Shown here piece by piece: positions 1-5,288 of a stretch of DNA of 5,288 bases (position 1 is the stretch's first letter; each line of letters starts with the position of its first letter). Source of the stretch: an uncultured Bacteroides sp. (GTDB lineage Bacteria > Bacteroidota > Bacteroidia > Bacteroidales > Bacteroidaceae); the NCBI GenBank assembly GCA_900551645.1, contig URWP01000193.1:1-5288 (forward strand), given 5' to 3'. The notes beneath the pieces are model-generated. The model saw nothing but the letters and a program-made list of their open reading frames with translations. It was not told the origin of the DNA and searched no databases. The position numbers and the translations under genes were made by a program.

Positions 1-425
1 TCCGTGTATACCAGCCGCCGATGGCCCGTATTTTCGAGCGCTTGCTTCCTATCTATTATACGGATAAAGAGCAGGAAATGATTGACGAACTGTTCCCTAC
101 GTGTGAAAATATCTCGATTGATTATGCATTAATGGAAAAAGCGGATGAAATTTATGCGTTGCCGGCAAGTTTTGGCTGGTGTGATTTGGGTACATGGAGT
201 TCCTTGTACAGAAATATGAAAAGGGATGCGCATAGTAATGTAAATATCGGTCCGGATATTAAAACGTATGAAACCCGTAACTGTATTATCCATACAACTC
301 AGGAGAAACGGGTGGTCGTACAAGGTCTGGACGGATATATTGTAGCAGAACACGATGATATGCTTTTGGTATGCCGCCTCACTGAAGAGCAACGTATTAA
401 GGATTTTGTAGGAGATGCTGACTGA
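1..425 (+). CDS. manC: Mannose-1-phosphate guanylyltransferase, C-terminal part (5' end outside window)
   Basis: The enzyme makes GDP-mannose from mannose-1-phosphate and GTP in the cytoplasm, feeding surface-polysaccharide and GDP-fucose synthesis. The open frame runs in from the left edge (first full codon at base 3) and ends with TGA at 423-425, leaving about 140 residues. The internal ATG at base 21 is not the real start, because coding continues upstream of it. Visible hallmarks are SIDYALMEK (bases 111-137) and FGWCDLGTW (171-197), the conserved active-site segment of GDP-mannose pyrophosphorylases, whose Asp is known in the family to help bind metal. A short beta-rich tail follows (RVVVQGLDGYIVAEHDD), and the protein stops soon after EEQRIKDFV. 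It is therefore the short type without the fused phosphomannose-isomerase domain of the long bifunctional form. Other sugar-phosphate nucleotidyltransferases are possible, but the GWxDLGTW motif favours ManC. The gene converges on tpx across a shared terminator. Confidence 0.9.
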   Translation, partial: RVYQPPMARIFERLLPIYYTDKEQEMIDELFPTCENISIDYALMEKADEIYALPASFGWCDLGTWSSLYRNMKRDAHSNVNIGPDIKTYETRNCIIHTTQEKRVVVQGLDGYIVAEHDDMLLVCRLTEEQRIKDFVGDAD

Positions 426-468
426 GATGCCTTTCTAATAACAAAAATATTCTATCTATAAGATATTT

Positions 469-509
469 GAAAAGCCGGACCTTCGGAATGTTCTTGGGCC
501 CGGCTTTTT
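469..509. terminator. Bidirectional rho-independent terminator between manC and tpx
   Basis: The arms GAAAAGCCGG (469-478) and CCGGCTTTTT (500-509) are complementary over ten positions, the outermost being a G-T wobble. After one A/C mismatch, two more C-G pairs (480-481 with 497-498) extend the stem. The G+C-rich core is followed by TTTTT on the + strand, suiting manC. The A-run on the other side gives TTTT on the - strand, so the same hairpin can also end tpx transcripts. It starts 43 bases after the manC stop and lies 36 bases beyond the tpx stop. Confidence 0.85.
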
Positions 510-545
510 CATATAGTTCTGTATAAGAGGACTATCCAGTTTCTG

Positions 546-1049
546 TTATCGGATAGCTGCCAAAGCTGCTTCATAATCTGGCTCTTCTACAATTTCCGGA
601 ACCAGCTGGGTATAGATGATTTTCCCTTCCGGATTGATAATTACTACAGCACGTGCCAACAGACCGCACAACGGACCGTCTGTCATCAGTACGCCATATT
701 TTTCGCCAAAATCGGAAGTGTAACGGTAATCGGACAAAGGAACTACGTTATCAATACCTTCTGCAGTACAGAATCGTCCTTGTGCAAACGGAAGGTCTTT
801 CGATATAGCCAGTACCACTGTATTTTCTTTCCCGGCTGCCAGTTGATTGAATTTCCGTACCGATGCTGCGCATACTCCTGTATCCAGACTTGGGAAAATA
901 TTCAATATTGTGAATTTCCCTTTGGTATCAGCTAACGTGTAATTTCCTAAATCTCCTTTAACCAAGGTAAAATCGGGAGCCTGCATGCCTGCCTGAATAA
1001 ACTCTCCGGCTAATGAAACCAGATTGCCTTTAAATGCTGTTTTTGCCAT
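546..1049 (-). CDS. tpx: Thiol peroxidase, atypical 2-Cys peroxiredoxin
   Basis: Tpx reduces hydrogen peroxide and alkyl hydroperoxides in the cytoplasm, using thioredoxin as electron donor. The 167-residue protein has the usual family length (E. coli Tpx has 168) and is collinear with it. The active-site stretch PSLDTGVCAASVRKFNQL places the peroxidatic cysteine at Cys60 with Thr57 in the TxxC motif. LPFAQGRFC gives the resolving Cys94. GPLCGLLARAVV supplies the conserved Arg133, and EPDYEAALAAI is the typical C-terminal helix. Cys128 is extra: as I recall, E. coli has Lys there and instead carries a third cysteine at position 82, which is Ala here. The ATG at 1047-1049 is supported by the family-typical N-terminus (xxFKGNLV, then AGMQAPDFTLV). 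No Shine-Dalgarno site is seen; the leader is A/T-rich. The gene is monocistronic, convergent with manC and divergent from the DUF368 gene. Confidence 0.97.
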   Translation of the reverse strand: MAKTAFKGNLVSLAGEFIQAGMQAPDFTLVKGDLGNYTLADTKGKFTILNIFPSLDTGVCAASVRKFNQLAAGKENTVVLAISKDLPFAQGRFCTAEGIDNVVPLSDYRYTSDFGEKYGVLMTDGPLCGLLARAVVIINPEGKIIYTQLVPEIVEEPDYEAALAAIR

Positions 1050-1083
1050 AATGATTGTGTTTTAATTGTTTCTACGAATATAA

Positions 1084-1091
1084 CAAATGAA
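1084..1091 (-). promoter_or_regulatory. Possible tpx promoter -7 box
   Basis: Read on the - strand this is TTCATTTG, one mismatch from the Bacteroides -7 consensus TAnnTTTG. It lies 34 bases upstream of the tpx ATG. An overlapping-quality alternative, TATATTCG (1075-1082), also has one mismatch. Neither has a convincing -33 TTTG box at the expected distance, so this is only a tentative placement of the promoter that a divergently transcribed gene must have here. Confidence 0.25.
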
Positions 1092-1175
1092 AGACAGAAT
1101 AGTTCATCTGTGCTTGATAAGATAGGTGTTTTTTCATTTTTTTACCATGAATAGTCGGTAAATGTAGTATGGGGG

Positions 1176-1206
1176 TTTTATAACTTGTTTTTTTTCTGTT
1201 ACTTTG
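1176..1206 (+). promoter_or_regulatory. Possible Bacteroides-type promoter for the DUF368 gene
   Basis: TTACTTTG (1199-1206) matches the Bacteroides -7 consensus TAnnTTTG except at its second base. Nineteen bases upstream, TTTT (1176-1179) matches three of the four bases of the -33 TTTG box. The -7 box ends 30 bases before the ATG, implying a short leader. A weak purine-rich site GGAAG (1221-1225) lies 11 bases before the ATG, and its importance in this phylum is doubtful. The placement rests on consensus matching only. Confidence 0.4.
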
Positions 1207-1236
1207 CGTCATTAAAATCTGGAAGATAATTTATAC

Positions 1237-2148
1237 ATGGAACGGAAACTAAAAGATTATGCTTTTCTGGCCTTGAAAGGCATGGGTATGGGAGCCGCTG
1301 ATGTGGTTCCCGGAGTATCAGGAGGAACGATAGCCTTTATTGTGGGAATTTATGATGAGCTGATTAATTCCATTAAGAGTATTAATGGAGAGAGTCTGAA
1401 ACTTTTCTTTACAGGCAAATGGATTGCGTTCTGCAAGCATATCAATGCCGCTTTTTTATTCTCCATTGTATTGGGTATTGGTATCAGTATCTTTTCATTG
1501 GCCAAAGTCATTACTTGGTTGTTGACTGATCATCCTGTATTGGTCTGGGCTTTTTTCTTTGGACTTGTGTTGGCTTCTACATGGTTTGTGTCTAAAGATA
1601 TCAAGGAATGGAACTGGAAGACGATTCTGGCCTTTATCGTAGGAGCAGCTGTAGCCTATTATATAACAGTGGCTACGCCAGCAGAAACTCCTACTAACTT
1701 ACTGTTTATTTTTCTTTGCGGGGCGATTGCCATCTGTGCCATGATTTTACCAGGAATATCCGGTAGCTTTATTCTGGTGTTGTTAGGTAAATACTTTTTC
1801 ATCATGGAAGCGGTGAAAACCTTTAATATCAAGATTATCCTGGTGTTTGCCGCAGGGGCTCTCATTGGTATCACTACTTTCTCGCGTTTACTTTCGTTTG
1901 CTTTGAAGCATTTTCGGAATATAACCTTGTCTGTTCTTACCGGATTCATGCTAGGATCACTGAATAAGGTCTGGCCCTGGAAAGAAACGGTTGAGACTTA
2001 TGTCGATAGTCATGGAGTGGTGAAGCCGTTGGTAGAAAACAATATATTACCGAATGCCTATGTCTGGGAAGCAGCTGTCCTGATGGTGATAGGTTTCCTT
2101 CTGGTGTATCTGCTGGAGAAACTGTCGGCAAAATCGGCTAAAGAATGA
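1237..2148 (+). CDS. DUF368 family membrane protein, probable polyprenyl-phosphate transporter (PopT-like)
   Basis: This is a 303-residue polytopic inner-membrane protein. Two related signature loops define the DUF368 family: ADVVPGVSGGT at residues 21-31 and MILPGISGS at 169-177. They sit in matching positions in the two halves, as expected of an inverted-repeat fold with re-entrant hairpins. Hydrophobic segments fall near 70-96, 100-118, 128-147, 154-190, 197-216, 228-242 and 274-294. GITTFSRLLSF (211-221) and LTGFMLGSLNKVWPW (234-248) also look family-typical. Published 2023 work on DUF368 (PopT) and DedA (UptA) proteins showed that they return undecaprenyl phosphate to the cytoplasmic face for reuse in wall and glycan synthesis; applying this role here is inference from family membership. 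The ATG at 1237 places the first signature about 20 residues in, as is usual. There is no signal peptide, and the C-terminus is charged. The gene is alone between a divergent promoter region and a strong terminator. Confidence 0.9.
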   Translation: MERKLKDYAFLALKGMGMGAADVVPGVSGGTIAFIVGIYDELINSIKSINGESLKLFFTGKWIAFCKHINAAFLFSIVLGIGISIFSLAKVITWLLTDHPVLVWAFFFGLVLASTWFVSKDIKEWNWKTILAFIVGAAVAYYITVATPAETPTNLLFIFLCGAIAICAMILPGISGSFILVLLGKYFFIMEAVKTFNIKIILVFAAGALIGITTFSRLLSFALKHFRNITLSVLTGFMLGSLNKVWPWKETVETYVDSHGVVKPLVENNILPNAYVWEAAVLMVIGFLLVYLLEKLSAKSAKE

Positions 2149-2168
2149 TGGATACATCTGAATAAGAG

Positions 2169-2215
2169 AAAAATGTCGTAGAAGTAGGGAAAGCTTACTA
2201 CTACGACATTTTTTT
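2169..2215. terminator. Strong bidirectional rho-independent terminator between the DUF368 and TPR genes
   Basis: The arms AAAAATGTCGTAG (2169-2181) and CTACGACATTTTT (2201-2213) pair perfectly over 13 bases. After a single A/A mismatch the stem continues with AGTAGG (2183-2188) against CTTACT (2194-2199), including one G-T wobble, and closes on a 5-base GAAAG loop. T7 follows on the + strand (2209-2215), and the A-run at 2169-2173 supplies a U-tract on the - strand. It lies 20 bases after the DUF368 stop and 19 bases beyond the TPR gene stop, so it can serve both convergent genes. Confidence 0.92.
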
Positions 2216-2234
2216 GTGGGGGGAGATGTTTTCA

Positions 2235-3725
2235 TTACGGAATTGGTCGCTCCGGTAAGTCAAAATAGTCTTCAGGATGGATGCTTCCTTCTTCTATTCC
2301 ATGATGGGCTTCGCGTATCATTTTCATGAAATCTTCTACTTCTGGCGTCATATCGGATAACTGGATACGTTCGTTCTTATCCTGAAATTGTTGAAGAATG
2401 GTATTGCCTCGTACCAGATATTTCATCAGGTTTGTTTCATCGTGGATAGCATAGCAACAATATGCAGCACAGAAATAATATTTATCTACCATTAACGGGT
2501 ATTTTTCTTCCATTTGCTGGAAGCATTTCAGGGCTTCATGGAAGTAACTGGCCCGGAAATAGGCTCCGAATATCTGTTCCTGCAATTCTTTTTCATCGGT
2601 TGCATAAGCTTCTGCATGCGCAAATTCCTGTTCGGCAGAATGCTGGTCGTTGTCGAACAGATAATACTCTCCAAGTATCAGATATAACGGTGCATATCCG
2701 TCATCGTATTCTAGTCCTTTGAGGGCACACTCTAAACAACTGTCGAAATGTGAGAGTTGCAGATGACGGGCAGCCAGTTTCTGGTAATAGATAGCCCGTT
2801 CAAAATCGGGTATCTCTGGATCGTCCAGCAACTTGTTCAGATAGATGATACTCTGTTCGTCTTTTCCCAATGAAGTATAGCATGCTTCCAATATCTGATA
2901 GAGGTTTGCCGGAGCCTGACTGTCCGGTAGAGCCTGCTCAAAATATTGAATAGCTTCTTCCGGATTGTTGCTTTGAAGGTAGCAATATCCTTTCAATTCC
3001 AAGGCCTTGGAGTGCTTTTCTTTGACGGTCAGCGCAAAATCGATAGCATTGAAAGCTTGTTCTGTCTGTTCGTTTGCCAAATAGGCTTGTGTCAGGTTTA
3101 GCCAGTAGTCGAGTTGGTAAGGGTCAATATCCAATAATTGATTGTAGGTGTCAATGGCTTGTTGGTAGTGGTTGAATGTCATGAAGAAATCTGCTGCGGT
3201 TTCCAGAACGAGCGTCTGACTATTATCGGCATGTTCAAATAATATATCTAACCATTTACGGGCGTAGGTTTCATTATTGGCATCTAAAAAGATGTTGACA
3301 ATATCGACCAGCATGTCGGGATCATAGGCTTCGCTTTCTACAAGTGGAATCAACAGACTGTCGGTTTTTTGTTCCTGACCGCGTTCCAGGCATATATTGA
3401 CTCGGGAATAGATAACTTCTTCGTCTTGTTGGTCGGGCAGTTGATTCAATATCTGTTCAGCTTCGTCCAGCTCTCCTTTTGCAATCAGAGAATTACATTG
3501 GTAAATCTGAAGTTCCAGATTATCCGGATGAATAGTAAGCGCATAACTGATGACTTCTTCGGCTTTTTTGATTTTTTGCTGGGTGACGTAATACTCTGCC
3601 AGAAGAAGCAAGTCATTACTTTCAAAGTAACGGGTACAGTGCTGACGGACCATCTCTTCATAGTTAGCCAATGTCTCTAGAAATTCCGGGGTCTGGAAAG
3701 AAGGGGATAAATCGTCGGTTTTCAT
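2235..3725 (-). CDS. Tetratricopeptide-repeat protein of unknown role, cytoplasmic
   Basis: This 496-residue protein consists almost wholly of tandem helix pairs with roughly 34-residue periodicity. Repeats are recognisable at about residues 37-70 (ending TIHPDNL), 71-104, 171-204 (AIDTYNQLLDIDP), 205-238, 239-272 (NPEEAIQYFEQAL), 273-306, 307-344, 345-378 and 379-412. Residues 105-170 and the region after 412 hold weaker repeats. The last 20 or so residues are acidic and proline-containing (HPEDYFDLPERPIP). There is no signal peptide, lipoprotein box or membrane segment, so it is probably soluble in the cytoplasm. It shows no enzymatic or DNA-binding domain; TPR arrays usually bind protein partners, but none can be named from sequence. 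The ATG at 3723-3725 has no in-frame ATG between it and the glnS terminator, and no Shine-Dalgarno site. It follows glnS on the same strand but is separated from it by a terminator. Confidence 0.88.
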   Translation of the reverse strand: MKTDDLSPSFQTPEFLETLANYEEMVRQHCTRYFESNDLLLLAEYYVTQQKIKKAEEVISYALTIHPDNLELQIYQCNSLIAKGELDEAEQILNQLPDQQDEEVIYSRVNICLERGQEQKTDSLLIPLVESEAYDPDMLVDIVNIFLDANNETYARKWLDILFEHADNSQTLVLETAADFFMTFNHYQQAIDTYNQLLDIDPYQLDYWLNLTQAYLANEQTEQAFNAIDFALTVKEKHSKALELKGYCYLQSNNPEEAIQYFEQALPDSQAPANLYQILEACYTSLGKDEQSIIYLNKLLDDPEIPDFERAIYYQKLAARHLQLSHFDSCLECALKGLEYDDGYAPLYLILGEYYLFDNDQHSAEQEFAHAEAYATDEKELQEQIFGAYFRASYFHEALKCFQQMEEKYPLMVDKYYFCAAYCCYAIHDETNLMKYLVRGNTILQQFQDKNERIQLSDMTPEVEDFMKMIREAHHGIEEGSIHPEDYFDLPERPIP

Positions 3726-3745
3726 GTGAATTATGTATGAAAAGT

Positions 3746-3753
3746 CAATGATA
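3746..3753 (-). promoter_or_regulatory. Possible promoter -7 box for the TPR gene
   Basis: On the - strand this reads TATCATTG, one mismatch from TAnnTTTG, and begins within the A/T-rich end of the glnS terminator tail. It lies 20 bases upstream of the ATG. Any -33 box would fall inside the U-tract or the terminator stem, and no clear TTTG is present there. It is listed because only 34 bases separate the terminator stem from the start codon, leaving little room for any other promoter. Confidence 0.25.
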
Positions 3754-3819
3754 AAAAAAGAACATTTGCCATGAGGTCAGAAATCATACAGGTAAATCTT
3801 CTGAGCATGGCAAATGTTC
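3753..3819 (-). terminator. Rho-independent terminator of glnS with 14-base perfect arms
   Basis: GAACATTTGCCATG (3760-3773) and CATGGCAAATGTTC (3806-3819) are exact reverse complements. Inside them a second short stem, CAGAA (3778-3782) with TTCTG (3799-3803), is separated by a small asymmetric internal loop and closes on 16 bases. In the - strand direction the stem is followed at once by seven T residues, then AT. No T-run follows on the + strand, so it is one-way and serves glnS, whose stop codon lies 25 bases upstream of the hairpin. The large apical region is unusual for a terminator. Confidence 0.85.
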
Positions 3820-3844
3820 CGTTTAGAATATCAATCAGATGGAT

Positions 3845-5288
3845 TTATTTGTTGATTTTACTCCAAGTGTCTTTCAACGATACGGTACGGTTGAATACCA
3901 GATGGTCGGGAGTAGAATCTTTGTCCACGTTGAAGTAACCGATACGTTGGAACTGCAGATAGTCTAACGGTTTGGCATTTGCCAAATAGTTTTCTACATA
4001 ACATTCTGTCAATACCTTCAACGAATCCGGGTTAATCATCTCCTGCATGGCCTCCAGAGCTGAGCAGTTTTTGGCTTCGCGAATGGCTGCCATTTCATCA
4101 CGTGGGTTCTCTACTTTCCACAAGCGGTCGTATAGGCGGACTTCTGCTTGCAGGCAATGTTTGCAGCTTACCCAGTGTAGGGTTCCCTTTACGCGGCGGT
4201 TAGCTTCAGGCATACCACTGCGTGTATTCGGATCGTATTCAGCATAAACTTCTACCACGTTTCCGCTTTCATCTTTCTTACAACCTGTACATTTTACGAT
4301 GTAAGCATTTTTCAGACGGACTTCCTGACCTGGAGTCATACGGAAGTATTTCTTCGGAGCATCTTCCATGAAGTCTTCACGTTCCATCCACAGTTCACGG
4401 CTGAATTCGATAGTGTGTGTCGGAGAATTCGGGTCTTCCGGATTATTGATGGCTACCATTTCTTCTACCTGGCCTTCCGGGTAGTTGGTCAGTATCAGTT
4501 TAACCGGATTCAATACAGCTGACACACGAGTTGCCCGTGCGTTCAGGTCTTCGCGAACGGCACTTTCCAGCAGAGCAAAATCATTCAGTGCATCGTAAGT
4601 GGTGTAACCGATTTTATCGATGAACTTACGGATGGATTCCGGAGAATAACCGCGGCGACGGAACGCGCAGATAGTCGGCATACGTGGGTCATCCCATCCG
4701 TCTACCAGCCCTTCTTTGACCAGTGTAAGCAGGTTGCGCTTACTCATAAGGGTATAACTCAAGTTCAGCTTGTTGAACTCATATTGATGCGGACGGTTAT
4801 CGTTCAGATCTTTCCCTTCCTTCACCCAGTCGACAAACAAGTCATACAGTGGGCGGTGTACTACAAATTCCAAGGTACAGAGCGAGTGGGTAACTCCTTC
4901 GAAGTAGTCGCTCTGTCCATGTGCAAAGTCATACATCGGGTAGGCTTTCCATTTATCACCAGTGCGGTGGTGAGGTGTTTTTACCACCCGGTAGATGATT
5001 GGGTCACGGAAGTGCATGTTCGGATTGGCCATATCAATCTTGGCGCGAAGCACCATCTTTCCTTCTTCTATTTCACCTCTGTTCATCTTTTCAAACAGCT
5101 CCAGGCTTTCTTCAATCGGACGGTTTCGATAAGGGCTTTCCGTTCCAGGCTGGGTCGGTGTACCTTTCTGAGCGGCGATTTCTTCTGAGCTTTGTTCATC
5201 GATGTATGCTTTACCTTCTTTAATCAGTTTGATGGCAAAGTCCCACAACTGCTGGAAATAGTCGGAAGCATAATATTCGTTTCCCCAT
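3845..5288 (-). CDS. glnS: Glutaminyl-tRNA synthetase, lacking the N-terminus (5' end outside window)
   Basis: This class I aminoacyl-tRNA synthetase charges tRNA-Gln with glutamine in the cytoplasm. The frame is open to the right edge (last full codon 5285-5287), so the TTG at 5246-5248 is internal and about 480 residues are visible. By comparison with E. coli GlnRS, about 90-100 N-terminal residues, including the HIGH motif, are missing. The segment begins WGNEYYASDYFQQLWDF and continues with GTPTQPGTESPYRNRP, MVLRAKIDMANPN, YPMYDFAHGQSD and the GITHSLCTLEF-like stretch EGVTHSLCTLEF. The second class I motif appears as MSKR (4736-4747), and GWDDPRMPT follows. The two-barrel anticodon-binding region ends in VFNRTVSLKDTWSKI, the typical C-terminus. 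Two CxxC pairs, CTGC (4280-4291) and CKHC (4154-4165), occur where E. coli has no cysteines. A short extra charged helix-like stretch (RDEMAAIREAKN) precedes INPDSLKVL. The GlnRS-specific motifs make GluRS unlikely. TAA lies at 3845-3847. Confidence 0.97.
   Translation of the reverse strand, partial: WGNEYYASDYFQQLWDFAIKLIKEGKAYIDEQSSEEIAAQKGTPTQPGTESPYRNRPIEESLELFEKMNRGEIEEGKMVLRAKIDMANPNMHFRDPIIYRVVKTPHHRTGDKWKAYPMYDFAHGQSDYFEGVTHSLCTLEFVVHRPLYDLFVDWVKEGKDLNDNRPHQYEFNKLNLSYTLMSKRNLLTLVKEGLVDGWDDPRMPTICAFRRRGYSPESIRKFIDKIGYTTYDALNDFALLESAVREDLNARATRVSAVLNPVKLILTNYPEGQVEEMVAINNPEDPNSPTHTIEFSRELWMEREDFMEDAPKKYFRMTPGQEVRLKNAYIVKCTGCKKDESGNVVEVYAEYDPNTRSGMPEANRRVKGTLHWVSCKHCLQAEVRLYDRLWKVENPRDEMAAIREAKNCSALEAMQEMINPDSLKVLTECYVENYLANAKPLDYLQFQRIGYFNVDKDSTPDHLVFNRTVSLKDTWSKINK

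Larger units (their letters stand above)
1050..1236. other. Divergent intergenic region between tpx and the DUF368 gene
   Basis: This 187-base A/T-rich stretch is the only divergent junction in the window, so it must carry the promoters for both flanking genes. It contains the weak tpx -7 candidates near 1075-1091, an 8-base -7 candidate for the DUF368 gene at 1199-1206, T-runs around 1130-1143 and 1188-1195, and a small inverted repeat TTTACC/GGTAAA (1141-1146 and 1157-1162, 10-base spacer). I see no riboswitch fold, small ORF or RNA gene in it. Confidence 0.6.

Noticed and set aside
21..23. ATG as the start codon of manC
   Set aside because: The frame is open to the left edge, and a start here would lack the N-terminal nucleotide-binding half of the enzyme.
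129..392. Open frame of 87 codons on the - strand inside manC
   Set aside because: It is antisense to the strongly recognisable ManC frame and has no family-like sequence or leader; it is a shadow frame.
1..1236. manC and the DUF368 transporter as parts of one polysaccharide-assembly cluster
   Set aside because: They are separated by tpx on the opposite strand and by a terminator, and no glycosyltransferase, flippase or polymerase gene is present, so co-location alone does not support a functional cluster.
1659..2131. Two - strand open frames inside the DUF368 gene
   Set aside because: Both lie antisense to a well-supported membrane-protein frame and have no recognisable motifs.
2047..2235. 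A 62-codon - strand frame covering the end of the DUF368 gene and the terminator
   Set aside because: It runs through the terminator hairpin and the DUF368 coding end, and its sequence resembles no protein I recognise.
3760..3819. The 14-base inverted repeat as ends of a small mobile element
   Set aside because: It spans only 60 bases, has no flanking target duplication, and is followed by a T-run exactly where a glnS terminator is expected.
4784..5223. Overlapping + strand frames antisense to glnS
   Set aside because: The - strand GlnRS frame is unambiguous across this region; these translations are low in recognisable content and overlap each other in different frames.
5246..5248. TTG as the start codon of glnS
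   Set aside because: The frame continues upstream to the window edge with residues WGNEYYASDYFQQ that match the GlnRS family, so the true start is outside the window.

Overview
This window reads as ordinary chromosomal core sequence from a member of the Bacteroidota, most likely order Bacteroidales. I infer this from the protein sequences (a short ManC, GlnRS, a DUF368 protein and a cytosolic TPR protein), the near absence of Shine-Dalgarno sites before the start codons, and promoter-like boxes resembling the Bacteroides TAnnTTTG type. I see no tRNA or rRNA, CRISPR array, insertion sequence, integrase, phage gene or obvious foreign island. The longest gene-free stretch is 187 bases.

Layout from left to right: (1) the C-terminal part of a mannose-1-phosphate guanylyltransferase (manC, + strand, cut by the window start); (2) a two-way terminator hairpin; (3) thiol peroxidase tpx (- strand); (4) a 187-base divergent promoter region; (5) a DUF368 membrane protein (+ strand), of the family recently identified as polyprenyl-phosphate transporters (PopT); (6) a second, very regular two-way terminator; (7) a 496-residue tetratricopeptide-repeat protein of unknown role (- strand); (8) a one-way terminator with 14-base perfect arms; (9) glutaminyl-tRNA synthetase glnS (- strand), which lacks its N-terminal part because the window ends.

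The five genes look like separate transcription units rather than an operon. Each convergent or tandem junction holds a hairpin with a U-tract, and the only divergent junction holds the promoter candidates. The gene products cover separate housekeeping roles: GDP-mannose supply, peroxide defence, lipid-carrier recycling and Gln-tRNA charging. ManC and the DUF368 protein both bear on surface-glycan assembly, but they are separated by tpx and a terminator, so I do not claim functional linkage from position.

I did not find a new multi-gene system. The observations most worth following are a possible four-cysteine metal site in the anticodon-binding part of GlnRS, the lone DUF368 transporter gene, an extra cysteine near the active-site arginine of Tpx, and the very short space between the glnS terminator and the TPR gene start.
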